Part shown: positions 1 to 7,713 of the stretch, piece by piece
Layout: the number at the start of each line of letters is the position of its first letter
Numbering within the stretch: the first letter of the stretch is position 1
From: Aquibaculum arenosum
GTDB lineage: Bacteria; Pseudomonadota; Alphaproteobacteria; Kiloniellales; DSM-21159
Length of the DNA stretch: 64,000 bases
Direction of reading: 5' to 3'
Assembly (NCBI RefSeq): GCF_029222965.1
Contig: NZ_JARHUD010000009.1
Coordinates: forward strand, 62,001-126,000
The notes under the pieces: model-generated
Told to the model about the DNA's origin: nothing
Database searches by the model: none
What the model saw: the letters and a program-made list of their open reading frames with translations, nothing else
Translations under genes and position numbers: made by a program

Positions 1-158
1 ATCATAGATATAGGCGTGATTTTAGAAGTTTCAAGCGGTTAAAGGCAGTTCTTCACGGCCGGCTCTTTTCTCCGGCGAATGCGAAGCCCGGTTCAGATCG
101 GATGCGTGATCTTCCTGGGATGTCTTGAAAAACCCATCAGATGGATTGTGGTGCGTCA

Positions 159-407
159 ATGGTCGTCGTTCACCGCGCGCACGGATTCAGGTTCGTGATT
201 TACACCGCTGACCTCACCCCGGCGCATATACATATCACCGGAGCGGGACAGGCAAAGGTGAATCTGTTCGGGCCGGACGGTCGACCAGAGTTGGTCTCTG
301 TCGTGGGCATCAAGGCGGCGGAAATTCGGCGATTGATGTCAGAGGTTGTCGAACGCCGCGATGAGTTTATGAACGAATGGGAGCGTATCCATGGCACAGG
401 TGACTGA
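159..407 (+). CDS. DUF4160 family protein
   Basis: Small protein of about 82 residues. The opening hydrophobic strand followed by HGFRF and by the PAHIHITG segment matches the DUF4160 pattern, in which an aromatic strand is followed by a PPHVHV-like motif. Its biochemical role is not established. An ATG at 141 would add six residues, but family members begin directly with the strand, so the start at 159 is preferred; neither start has a good ribosome binding site. The 3' end overlaps the next gene, a DUF2442 protein, by 17 bases, and these two families are commonly found as a pair. The pair lies just before a convergent tRNA gene. The family call is fairly sure; function is unknown. Confidence 0.8.
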   Translation: MVVVHRAHGFRFVIYTADLTPAHIHITGAGQAKVNLFGPDGRPELVSVVGIKAAEIRRLMSEVVERRDEFMNEWERIHGTGD

Positions 408-804
408 CGCGGAGTTCGCGGCTGCGGAAGCCCGTGGCCAAGCGATGCTGGAAACGGAGCCTCGGGCCCGGTCCGCTCAGTACGACCGGAAAACCGGGCG
501 GGTGACGGTCGAATTGGTGAACGGCTGCAGCTACCTCTTCCCGACCGATCTCGTTCAAGACCTGAGCGATGCCAGCCCCGAAGATCTCGCGGATGTCCAG
601 GTCGATGGCATGGGTTTCAATCTGCACTGGCCCAAGCTTGACGTCGATCTCTACGTTCCGGCGCTCGTGGCAGGCGTGTTCGGCACGCGCGACTGGATGA
701 GAAAGGCGCTCGCACGCCATGCGGGTAGTTCGACCTCTGCGGCGAAGGCGGCGGCGGCGCGCGAGAATGGTCGCAAGGGCGGACGGCCGCGCAAGCGGGC
801 ATGA
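391..804 (+). CDS. DUF2442 family protein with AT-hook-like tail
   Basis: A 137-residue protein. The central part, containing an LVNGCSYLFP strand, a stretch beginning LSDASPEDLADV and then GFNLHWPKLDVDLYVPAL, is the DUF2442 core. The C-terminal third is a basic Ala/Arg/Lys-rich tail ending in GRKGGRPRKR, which contains the GRP core typical of AT-hook minor-groove binders, so DNA or RNA binding is possible. It overlaps the upstream DUF4160 gene, which argues for translational coupling and a shared function. The two-gene arrangement looks like a toxin-antitoxin-sized module, but nothing in either sequence proves that. The family call is firm; the function is unknown. Confidence 0.82.
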   Translation: MAQVTDAEFAAAEARGQAMLETEPRARSAQYDRKTGRVTVELVNGCSYLFPTDLVQDLSDASPEDLADVQVDGMGFNLHWPKLDVDLYVPALVAGVFGTRDWMRKALARHAGSSTSAAKAAAARENGRKGGRPRKRA

Positions 805-832
805 CCTGATCGGATTGGATAATGCCGGGGAA

Positions 833-907
833 TGGTGGGCGCGGCTGGGATTGAACCAGCGACCCCTGCCGTGTGAAGGCAGTGCTCTCCCGCTGAGCTA
901 CGCGCCC
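833..907 (-). tRNA. tRNA-Val (anticodon CAC)
   Basis: On the minus strand this folds as a 75-base cloverleaf with encoded CCA. The acceptor arm is GGGCGCG paired with CGCGCCC. The anticodon stem is CTGCC/GGCAG around loop TTCACAC, giving anticodon CAC (valine, GTG codons). The T loop is TTCAATC. It is convergent with the DUF2442 gene. Confidence 0.97.
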
Positions 908-1045
908 GCATGTCTGCGGCGGGCGTTTGTCTAAGCGGCGGCGGAGGGGCTGTCAAGGCGCGCGAGGCGGCGCGCTTGCGGGCAAGTGGCTTTTCCGGCG
1001 CCGGCGCCTGCGGCAGCATGGGCGCAGCAGCCTTCTGGAGGGATG

Positions 1046-1858
1046 ATGACAGCGATTCTGATCACCGGCGCGGCCGGCTTTCTCGGCCAGCACCTGGCGC
1101 AGCACTTCGCCGACAAGGCCGAGCGCCTGGTGCTGAGCGACATAAAGCCGCTGCCCGAAGAGCCGGCGGGGGCCGAGCGGGTGCAGGCGGACCTGGGCGA
1201 CAAGCAAGCGGTGCTGGAGATGGCGCGCGAGGTCGATGCGATCCTGCACTTCGGTGGGCTGCCGGTGGAGTATCCCTTCGAGGAAATTCTGCACGCCAAC
1301 CTGCGCGGCTCCTACCACGTCTTCGAGGCGGCGCGGGCCAGCGGGGCACGGGTGATCTTCGCCAGTTCGAACCACGCCATTGGCTACTACGAGCGCAGCC
1401 AGCGCCTGGACGTGGCCGATCCGCCGATGCCCGACGGCTTCTACGGCCTCTCCAAGGCCTATGTGGAACTGCTGGCGCGCACCTACTGGATGAAGCACGG
1501 CGTGGAGAGCGCCAGCCTGCGCATCGGCAGTGCCCTGCCGGAGCCGCGCGATGCGCGCAACCTCAGCACCTGGTTCGCCCTGCCGGACATGATGGCGATG
1601 ATCGAGGCCTGCCTGGCCGCACAGCCGCTGGGCTGCCGCCTGCTCTGGGGCGCCAGCGCCAACAGCCGCGGCTGGTGGGGCCGAGATGACCGGGACGGTC
1701 TCGACCTGCCGCCCTTTGATGACGCGGAGCGCTTTGCCGCGGCGCTGGAGGCGAAGGTGACCGACGATCCGGTGAACGAGCGCTACCAGGGCGGCAGCTT
1801 CGCCAGCGACGGCTATGACCGCGCCGAACCCGCGCCGCCGCCACCGCTGAGAAGGTGA
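1046..1858 (+). CDS. udh: Uronate dehydrogenase-type NAD-dependent oxidoreductase
   Basis: A short-chain/extended Rossmann enzyme of 270 residues. It begins with the nucleotide-binding glycine motif TGAAGFLG and carries FASSNHAIGYYE followed by the YGLSK active-site Tyr-Lys pair. The segments LHFGGLPVEYPFEEIL, LRIGSALPEP and WGASANSRGWWG strongly resemble Agrobacterium uronate dehydrogenase, which oxidises D-galacturonate and D-glucuronate to their aldarolactones with NAD+. Length fits the roughly 265 residues of that family. The ATG at 1046 follows a GGAGGG element; an adjacent ATG at 1043 is too close to it. No other uronate catabolic gene is nearby, so substrate is inferred from similarity alone. 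Confidence 0.82.
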   Translation: MTAILITGAAGFLGQHLAQHFADKAERLVLSDIKPLPEEPAGAERVQADLGDKQAVLEMAREVDAILHFGGLPVEYPFEEILHANLRGSYHVFEAARASGARVIFASSNHAIGYYERSQRLDVADPPMPDGFYGLSKAYVELLARTYWMKHGVESASLRIGSALPEPRDARNLSTWFALPDMMAMIEACLAAQPLGCRLLWGASANSRGWWGRDDRDGLDLPPFDDAERFAAALEAKVTDDPVNERYQGGSFASDGYDRAEPAPPPPLRR

Positions 1859-1897
1859 GCTTCGAGCGCGTTAACATTTTGATGTAGAGCGGATTCA

Positions 1898-1937
1898 CGC
1901 ATTTGATCCGAACACCGGATAGTTCGGATCAAATGCG
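1898..1937. repeat. Perfect 16-bp inverted repeat (REP-like hairpin)
   Basis: Left arm 1898-1913 (CGCATTTGATCCGAAC) and right arm 1922-1937 are exact reverse complements around an 8-base loop. Flanking bases extend the dyad imperfectly. It lies between the convergent udh and argE genes, eight bases beyond the argE stop. There is no T-run, so it may be a REP-type intergenic element rather than a simple intrinsic terminator. Confidence 0.75.
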
Positions 1938-1944
1938 ATCCGGT

Positions 1945-3108
1945 CTACTCCACTTCGCAGGCCCAGTCGGCCAGACGGCGCAGGAAGGCGGTGCAGGCCT
2001 CCACCTGGGACAGCTCGATGAACTCGTCGGGCTGGTGCGCCTGATCGATCGAGCCGGGGCCGCAGACCACGGTGGAAAGCCCCGCCTGCTGGAACAGACC
2101 GCCTTCGGTGGTAAAGGCCACCATGCGGCTTTCGTTGGCGCCGGTGAGGCGGCGCACCAGGGCCTCGGCCGCGCCCTCGCGCTCTGGCCTCAGCGGCGGG
2201 ACAGCGGCGATGGGCTCGGTGACGATGTCGGCCTCCGGAGCAAACTCGCGCAGGGCCGGTAGCACCTCCTCCTGCGCGAAGGCCTCCATGCGGCGGTGGA
2301 TGTCCGTCGCGTCCTCGCTGGGCAGGCTGCGGTACTCCCAGACGAAGCTGCAGGCGCCGGGCAGGATGTTGAGCGCGGTGCCCCCCTCGATGGTGCCGAC
2401 CTGTACGGTGGTCCAGGGCGGTTCGAAGCGGGGATCGGTCTCCTGACGCTTCTCCTGGCCCAATTGCCAGAGCTTCTCGATCATGCGCCCGGCGGCGAAG
2501 ATCGCCCCGGCGCCGCGGTGCGGCTGGCTGGAGTGGGCCGGACGGCCGGTGATGCTGGTGCGGAAGGCATGGATGGCCTTGTGCCCGGTCACTAGGCGCA
2601 TGTCCGTGGGCTCGCCGATGATCGCCAGGTCGGGCAAGGGCAGGTTTGCGGTCATGTCCTCGATCAGCCTGCCCACGCCCAGGCAGCCGACCTCCTCGTC
2701 GTAGGAGAAGGCGAGGTGGATCGGGCGGCGCAGCGGCCGCGCGGCGAACTCCGGCGCCAACGCCAGCGCGATGGCGAGAAAGGACTTCATGTCCGCGGTG
2801 CCACGGCCATAGAGACGGCCGTCGCGCTCGGTGAGCGTGAAGGGATCGCTCGACCAGGTCTGGCCCTCCACCGGCACCACGTCGCTGTGGCCCGAAAGCA
2901 CGATGCCGCCGGGGATGTCGGGGCCGATGCTGGCGAAGAGATTGGCCTTGGTGCCTTCGGCGTTGGCGGTGCGTCGACAGCGCGCGCCCAGGCCCGTGAG
3001 CCGTTCCTCAACCCAATCGATCAGGTCGAGATTGGAGCGGCTGGACACCGTGGGGAAGGCGATCAGCCTGGCAATCATCTCTTTCGGGTCGAGCGTCGCG
3101 TCGGTCAT
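1945..3108 (-). CDS. argE: Acetylornithine deacetylase (M20 family)
   Basis: A 387-residue M20 metallopeptidase-type amidohydrolase. It should remove the acetyl group from N-acetylornithine in arginine biosynthesis, in the cytoplasm. Metal and catalytic residues are visible: H74 and D76 in SGHSDVVPV, D106 in GRGTADMKSF and the glutamate pair E138-E139 in YDEEVG. The ATG at 3108 sits five bases after a GGAGG element on the minus strand, so the longer open frame reaching 3294 is rejected. The related succinyl-diaminopimelate desuccinylase is an alternative, but the segment around YGRGTADMKSF is typical of alphaproteobacterial ArgE. It is the last gene of a minus-strand group with trkH, folE and apaG. 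Confidence 0.85.
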   Translation of the reverse strand: MTDATLDPKEMIARLIAFPTVSSRSNLDLIDWVEERLTGLGARCRRTANAEGTKANLFASIGPDIPGGIVLSGHSDVVPVEGQTWSSDPFTLTERDGRLYGRGTADMKSFLAIALALAPEFAARPLRRPIHLAFSYDEEVGCLGVGRLIEDMTANLPLPDLAIIGEPTDMRLVTGHKAIHAFRTSITGRPAHSSQPHRGAGAIFAAGRMIEKLWQLGQEKRQETDPRFEPPWTTVQVGTIEGGTALNILPGACSFVWEYRSLPSEDATDIHRRMEAFAQEEVLPALREFAPEADIVTEPIAAVPPLRPEREGAAEALVRRLTGANESRMVAFTTEGGLFQQAGLSTVVCGPGSIDQAHQPDEFIELSQVEACTAFLRRLADWACEVE

Positions 3109-3136
3109 GGATCCTCCGGTCTGGGGGGGTAGGGGG

Positions 3137-4585
3137 TTAGCTGCGCCAGAAGCTCGGCATGAAGAGCACCAGAACAGTGAAAATCTCCAGCCGGCCCAGC
3201 AGCATGCCGGCGGATAGCAGCCATTTGGCCGAGTCCGGCAGCGGCGAGAAGTTGCCGGCCGGGCCGACAATGGGCCCCAGGCCCGGGCCGACATTGGCCA
3301 TGGCGGTTGCGGCGGAGGACACGGCGGTCACGAAGTCTAGGCCGATCGCACCCAGGATTGCCGCCAGCACGGCAAAGCAGAAGATGAAGAGAAAGAAGAA
3401 GCTCATCACCGAGGCGCTGACCTGATCGGTCACCGGCCGGCCGTTGTAGTTCACCAGGAAGACGCCGCTCGGCTGCATCAACCGCTTCAACTGCGTCATG
3501 GAGGTGGCATAGAGCACCTGGAAGCGGAAAACCTTGATGCCGCAGGAGGTGGAGCCGGCACAGCCGCCGATGAACATCAGGAGGAAGAAAACCGCCACGG
3601 CAAAGCCGCCCCAAAGATCGAAGCTCGTGGTGGCATAGCCGGTGCCGGTCATGATCGAGATGGCGTTGAAGGTGGTCAGGCGCAGGGCGTCGAGCAGCGG
3701 CAGATGGCTCATGGTGAAGAAGAGCCAGAGCGTGAGCGCGGCAATGGCCACCGCCATGATCGAAAGCATGCCGCGCACCTGCTCATCGCGCAGCAGTGTG
3801 CTCCAATCCCCCTGCAGGCTGCGCAGGTAGAGCACGAAGGGCATGGAGCCGAGCACCATGAAAAGGCTCGCCGCCCACTCCAGCGCCGGCTCGTGGAAGG
3901 CAGCGAAAGAGGCGTCGCGGGTGGAGTAGCCGGCCGTCGAGACGGTGGTCATGGCGTGGGCCACGGCGTCGAAAGCGCTCATGCCCAAGAGGAAGTAGGT
4001 CGCCACGGCGAGGACGGTGACGAAGATGTAGACCGCTACGATCTGCCCGGCGATCTGTGCGGCACGGGGCAGGACCTTGTCGGTCTCGAAGGCTTCGATC
4101 TTGAAGAGTTGCATGCCGCCGATGCGCAGCATGGGCAGGACCGAGATCGCGGTGACGATAATACCAATGCCGCCCAGCCATTGCAGCAGCGCGCGCCAGA
4201 GCAGGATCCCGTGAGCCGTACCGTCGAGGCCGACGATCACCGTCGAGCCGGTCGTGGTGATCCCCGACATGGCCTCGAAGAAGGCGTCGGTGTAGCTGAG
4301 CTGCGTGCTGCCCAGGGTGAAGGGCAGGGCGGAGAAGATCGCCAGCACCACCCAGACCGTTGCGGTGAGGATAAAGGCCTGGCGCAGTTCGAGCTGCGGG
4401 CGGTTGCCCCGGCTCGCCAAGGCCATGCCGACGCCGATGAACAGCGTCAGCCCGGAGCAGAGCAGAAACACCGGCCAGTCGTCGTCCCCGAAGCTGGCGT
4501 CCACCGCGGCGGGCGCCAGCATGATCAGCGCCAGGACCGAGAGGATGACACCATTGACGAAGACGACGGGCTTGAGATCGGGCAT
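3137..4585 (-). CDS. trkH: Trk-type potassium uptake protein TrkH
   Basis: An integral membrane protein of 482 residues, the usual TrkH length. The four pore-loop repeats of the K+ selectivity filter can be read in order: ITTTGSTV, VSTAGYST, MTGTGYATT and ANVGPGLG, each separated by two hydrophobic helices (the M1-P-M2 repeats). It forms the channel of the Trk system and normally works with the cytoplasmic NAD-binding TrkA, which is not encoded in the window. Potassium uptake through Trk is a primary response to osmotic upshift, which fits the osmoprotection genes at 43-61 kb. It starts 33 bases downstream of folE on the same strand. Confidence 0.93.
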   Translation of the reverse strand: MPDLKPVVFVNGVILSVLALIMLAPAAVDASFGDDDWPVFLLCSGLTLFIGVGMALASRGNRPQLELRQAFILTATVWVVLAIFSALPFTLGSTQLSYTDAFFEAMSGITTTGSTVIVGLDGTAHGILLWRALLQWLGGIGIIVTAISVLPMLRIGGMQLFKIEAFETDKVLPRAAQIAGQIVAVYIFVTVLAVATYFLLGMSAFDAVAHAMTTVSTAGYSTRDASFAAFHEPALEWAASLFMVLGSMPFVLYLRSLQGDWSTLLRDEQVRGMLSIMAVAIAALTLWLFFTMSHLPLLDALRLTTFNAISIMTGTGYATTSFDLWGGFAVAVFFLLMFIGGCAGSTSCGIKVFRFQVLYATSMTQLKRLMQPSGVFLVNYNGRPVTDQVSASVMSFFFLFIFCFAVLAAILGAIGLDFVTAVSSAATAMANVGPGLGPIVGPAGNFSPLPDSAKWLLSAGMLLGRLEIFTVLVLFMPSFWRS

Positions 4586-4618
4586 CGCGGGCGATCCGGC
4601 GAAACGCCCCGCGCGCGC

Positions 4619-5257
4619 CTAACCGGCAGACCCGCGATGGCCAACCAGGGAGAGAAACTCGCGCCGGGTCGAGGCGTTGTTGCGGAACAGCCCGAGCATG
4701 CGGCTGGTGACCATGTTGACCCCCGGCTTGTGGATGCCGCGGGTGGTCATGCACTGATGCTCGGCCTCGATCACCACGGCCACACCCAGGGGATCCAGAA
4801 CGTCCTGCAGCGTGTTGGCAATCTGGGCCGTCATCTTCTCCTGAATCTGCAGCCGCTTGGCATAAGCCTCGACGACACGGGCCAGTTTCGAAATCCCGAC
4901 CACCCGTCGACGGGGCATGTAGGCCACGTGGGCGACGCCGATGATCGGCGCCAGATGGTGCTCGCAGTGGCTCTCGAAGCCGATATCCTTGAGCAGCACC
5001 ATCTCGTCGTAGCCGTCGGTTTCCGCGAAGGTGCGCTGCAGCAGTTCCACCGGATCGATGGCATAGCCGGCAAAGTACTCTTCATAGGCACGCGCCACCC
5101 GGGCCGGCGTGTCGCGCAGGCCCTCGCGCTCGGGATTGTCTCCGGCCCAGCGCAGCAGCAACCTGACGGCGGCCTCCGCTTCCTCCCGGCTCGGCCGGTC
5201 GGTCAGTGAATCGTCGGACGGGCCCGAGGGCGAGGTCTTCACCGAAGTCATTGTCAT
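4619..5257 (-). CDS. folE: GTP cyclohydrolase I (FolE)
   Basis: Converts GTP to 7,8-dihydroneopterin triphosphate, the first step of folate and related pterin synthesis. The 212-residue sequence has the expected zinc ligands C98 and H101 in [10 protein letters not shown] and C169 in HQCMTTRG. The family stretch [19 protein letters not shown] lies between them. The ATG at 5257 is six bases after a GGAGG element. The first 20 residues are low-complexity Ser/Thr/Asp and not part of the fold. Located between apaG and trkH; the spacing of 50 bases to apaG makes one transcript plausible. Confidence 0.95.
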   Translation of the reverse strand: MTMTSVKTSPSGPSDDSLTDRPSREEAEAAVRLLLRWAGDNPEREGLRDTPARVARAYEEYFAGYAIDPVELLQRTFAETDGYDEMVLLKDIGFESHCEHHLAPIIGVAHVAYMPRRRVVGISKLARVVEAYAKRLQIQEKMTAQIANTLQDVLDPLGVAVVIEAEHQCMTTRGIHKPGVNMVTSRMLGLFRNNASTRREFLSLVGHRGSAG

Positions 5258-5307
5258 TGGCGGCCTCCTATGCCGCGCTGTCAGGACACGAAGTCGAGTG
5301 TTTTGAA

Positions 5308-5703
5308 CTAGTTGATCCGGACGGCTTCATGCGGGCTATCCAGAGAGAAGGCTGGAATGGCGATCCAGAAACGTTCCCCACGGTCGCTTTGCATTTCGTA
5401 GCGACCCTGCATGATGCCACTGGCTGTCGGCAACGGGCAGCCGCTGGTGTAGACGAAGCTCTCACCAGGCGCCAGATGCGGCTGCTCGCCCACAACGCCT
5501 GGACCCTCGACTTCCTGAGTGAGGCCGTTGGCATTGGTGATGCGCCAATAGCGGTTGAGCAACTGCACAGCCTCTGCGCCGTGGTTCTCGATCCGGACCT
5601 GGTAGGCCCAGACGTAGTGGTGATTCTCCGGCTGCGACTGATCCTCCAGGAACCTGGGCTCGACCGTCACCTGAATGGAACGGGTGGTTTCACTGTAGCT
5701 CAA
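5308..5703 (-). CDS. apaG: ApaG family protein
   Basis: A 131-residue single-domain protein of the ApaG family, named for its association with cobalt/magnesium resistance and diadenosine tetraphosphate phenotypes in enterobacteria. It has an immunoglobulin-like beta sandwich whose exact role is unsettled. Diagnostic segments are the opening [12 protein letters not shown], then [23 protein letters not shown], a [15 protein letters not shown] stretch, [20 protein letters not shown] and the C-terminal [11 protein letters not shown]. Length is typical. It starts 18 bases downstream of the small exported protein and precedes folE on the same strand. Confidence 0.93.
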   Translation of the reverse strand: MSYSETTRSIQVTVEPRFLEDQSQPENHHYVWAYQVRIENHGAEAVQLLNRYWRITNANGLTQEVEGPGVVGEQPHLAPGESFVYTSGCPLPTASGIMQGRYEMQSDRGERFWIAIPAFSLDSPHEAVRIN

Positions 5704-5721
5704 GGCTGTACTTTCTCTCGC

Positions 5722-6306
5722 TCACATGGCGTCCGGGGCGTCGACGACGGCATCGATCTCCGGGCGCATGGTTTCGGCCATCTGTAGATCCTCGTCGCTC
5801 ACCTGCTCGATGGAGCGGGCAATCGCCACGGCCGGTCCCATCATCTCCAGCATGCTGGCGCGCTGCTCCTCGCTGACGCCGGGTTGATTCTCGATCTGCT
5901 CCAAGGCCGCCGTCATCTCCTGCAGCATGTTCGGGTGCTGCTCGCGGATTTGCAGCGCCATATAGGCGCGCAGGGTGCGATCACCGACTTCGGCCCAGCG
6001 GTCCTCGTCCGTGTAATCCTGGTCGGCAAGAATGGCCTGGAACTCCGGGTAGCCTTCGTGGTCGCGGAACTCTTCAAGCGAGGCGGCCATGGGGGCAAAG
6101 CCATCGTCGGGGTTGATCTCGATGTTGTCGAAATCGCTCTCGTCGTAGCGCTGACCGAGTTCCTCGAGCGCGTCCAGCGTCGCCAGGAAGCGGCGTACCT
6201 CGTCTTCTTGCAAGGGCGCGCCACTTTGCGCCTGCGCGGTGAACGGCAACAGGACGATCAGCGCGGCAAACAGGGCGGAGCGCAGGCCAAAGCGCAGTAA
6301 GGACAT
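5722..6306 (-). CDS. Hypothetical exported acidic protein
   Basis: A 194-residue protein with a clear Sec signal peptide: basic MSLLRFGLR, a hydrophobic core and a likely cleavage after TAQA near residue 26. The mature part is strongly acidic, rich in Asp and Glu, and predicted mainly helical, with no cysteines, no lipobox and no recognisable catalytic motif. Periplasmic location is likely. The family was not recognised and no function is proposed. The acidic composition fits an organism exposed to salt. It is the first gene of the minus-strand group leading into apaG and folE, with an 18-base gap to apaG. Confidence 0.7.
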   Translation of the reverse strand: MSLLRFGLRSALFAALIVLLPFTAQAQSGAPLQEDEVRRFLATLDALEELGQRYDESDFDNIEINPDDGFAPMAASLEEFRDHEGYPEFQAILADQDYTDEDRWAEVGDRTLRAYMALQIREQHPNMLQEMTAALEQIENQPGVSEEQRASMLEMMGPAVAIARSIEQVSDEDLQMAETMRPEIDAVVDAPDAM

Positions 6307-6514
6307 GCATAACCTCTATGGAACATCGTTGACCGGCAGGAGCCTAGAGCAAGTCCCCTTGAGTTGAAACCTCGCAACGCAGCTTCCATGCTGGCCCAGA
6401 GTGTGGCCCCGTGCTTGGCGGTAAGGGGTGCCTTCGGCGCGGGACATGGCGCTTGCGTGCCCCCGCAGCGCTGCGCTACCAAACAGTAGGAATTCAGAAT
6501 AAAGAGTAGGCGCG

Positions 6515-7093
6515 ATGGCCGATGAGATGACCAAACTGCTCGCCCGCGAGGAGATCCGCGATCTGATCAAGCGCTGGTGCCGCGCGATCGACCGGCTCGA
6601 CCTCGGGGCCATTCGCGATGTCTTCCACCCCGATGCCTACGATGATCACGGCAGCTTCAAGGGAGGTGTCGATGCCCTCATCGCCTGGATCGCTGAGCGC
6701 CACAGCAGCATCCCCTTCAGCATGCACGCGGTGACCAACTGCCTGGTGGACTTTCTGGCCGAGGATGAGGCACTGGCCGAAACTTACTGTATCGCCATGC
6801 AAAAGTACCCTGTGGAAAGCAGAGGCGCGTTGGAAGCCCTCGTGGGCAAGCTGGACATGCCGGCCGACAAGAGCTTGGACATGACGATCGCCTGTCGCTA
6901 CGTGGATATCGTGACGCGGCGCGACGGTTGTTGGAAGATTGCCCGGCGCACGGTCGTTTTCGATTCTGTCTCCGTGGTCCCCGGCGTGGCCGTGCCGCGT
7001 CCGGAGGATACCGGCTGGGTCGGCGGCAAGCGTGGGGGCGAGGGCGCGGACCGCGACCTAGTCTATCAAATTCTGGCACGAGGGACGGTATGA
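6515..7093 (+). CDS. SnoaL/NTF2-like domain protein
   Basis: A 192-residue protein with the cone-shaped NTF2-like fold signature. The helical start contains LLAREEIRDLIKRW and AIDRLDLGAIRDVFHPDA, followed by the HSSIPFSMHAVTNCL strand and a closing strand pattern in CWKIARRTVVFDSV. In this SnoaL-like subgroup the fold serves as dehydratase, isomerase or polyketide/steroid-type modifying enzyme, and sometimes only binds ligand. No residue set identifies the reaction here. It is the first gene of a four-gene operon with a TetR regulator, a Baeyer-Villiger-type monooxygenase and an acyl-CoA ligase; its stop codon overlaps the next start by four bases (ATGA at 7090). The cluster suggests a role in breakdown of a ketone or cyclic compound. 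Confidence 0.8.
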   Translation: MADEMTKLLAREEIRDLIKRWCRAIDRLDLGAIRDVFHPDAYDDHGSFKGGVDALIAWIAERHSSIPFSMHAVTNCLVDFLAEDEALAETYCIAMQKYPVESRGALEALVGKLDMPADKSLDMTIACRYVDIVTRRDGCWKIARRTVVFDSVSVVPGVAVPRPEDTGWVGGKRGGEGADRDLVYQILARGTV

Positions 7094-7713
7094 CGACGAG
7101 GACGCGAGACCAGCAGCCGAAAGGCCTGCGCGCGGAATTGCACGCCCTGAAGCGCGCTCGCATCGTCGACGCGGCGGTGCGCCTGTTCTACGAGCGCGGC
7201 TACGACGGCACCACAGTGGATGCGCTTGCTGCGGATATTGGGGTGGCCAAACCATTTATCTACAGTCATTTCAGTAGCAAGCAGGCGATACTTGAGACAG
7301 TCTATGAACAGTCGGCCTCCCGACTGCGCGCCAACATCGAGGCAGTGGTAGCCAGCGACCAGCCGGTTCCAGACAAGCTTGCGGGCTTCCTGCGGGAGTT
7401 CACGCTGGAGAACATCGACCGCCAGGTGACCAGCGGCGTCTATCTCCAGGAAGAAAAGAATCTTTCCGAAAGCTTCCTGAACCGCATTCGCGAGATTGAG
7501 CGCTCCTTCAACGACCTCCTGGCCGGTTTGGTTGCCCAGGGCTGTGAGGAGGGGCATTTCCATGTGAGCCAGCCCAAGCTGGCGGCACTCAGCATTGCCG
7601 GTATGGTGCGTTGGGTGCACCGCTGGTACTCGCCCGACGGTCCCCTTTCGCCTGAGGAACTCGCCGACGAAATCGCGCAGCTTGGTCTGAACCTGGTGGG
7701 ATATCGCGGGTGA
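7090..7713 (+). CDS. TetR/AcrR family transcriptional regulator
   Basis: A 207-residue repressor-type protein. The N-terminal DNA-binding domain (about residues 18-65) has the TetR pattern: IVDAAVRLFYERGYDGTTVD, then ALAADIGVAKPFIYSHFSSK with the recognition helix, followed by QAILETVYEQ. The C-terminal ligand domain is helical and divergent, closing with a segment like that of TetR_C regulators of catabolic genes. The start ATG overlaps the stop of the NTF2-like gene, and its own stop overlaps the GTG start of the monooxygenase, so it lies inside the operon it probably controls. The inducer may be the substrate of the downstream monooxygenase; this is inference. Confidence 0.9.
   Translation: MTTRTRDQQPKGLRAELHALKRARIVDAAVRLFYERGYDGTTVDALAADIGVAKPFIYSHFSSKQAILETVYEQSASRLRANIEAVVASDQPVPDKLAGFLREFTLENIDRQVTSGVYLQEEKNLSESFLNRIREIERSFNDLLAGLVAQGCEEGHFHVSQPKLAALSIAGMVRWVHRWYSPDGPLSPEELADEIAQLGLNLVGYRG

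Noticed and set aside
833-1046. tRNA-Val as an integration site of a genomic island
   Set aside because: No integrase, no repeated tRNA end and no compositional break were seen on either side.
1898-1937. Inverted repeat as the end of an insertion sequence
   Set aside because: The two arms are only eight bases apart, with no transposase or target duplication.
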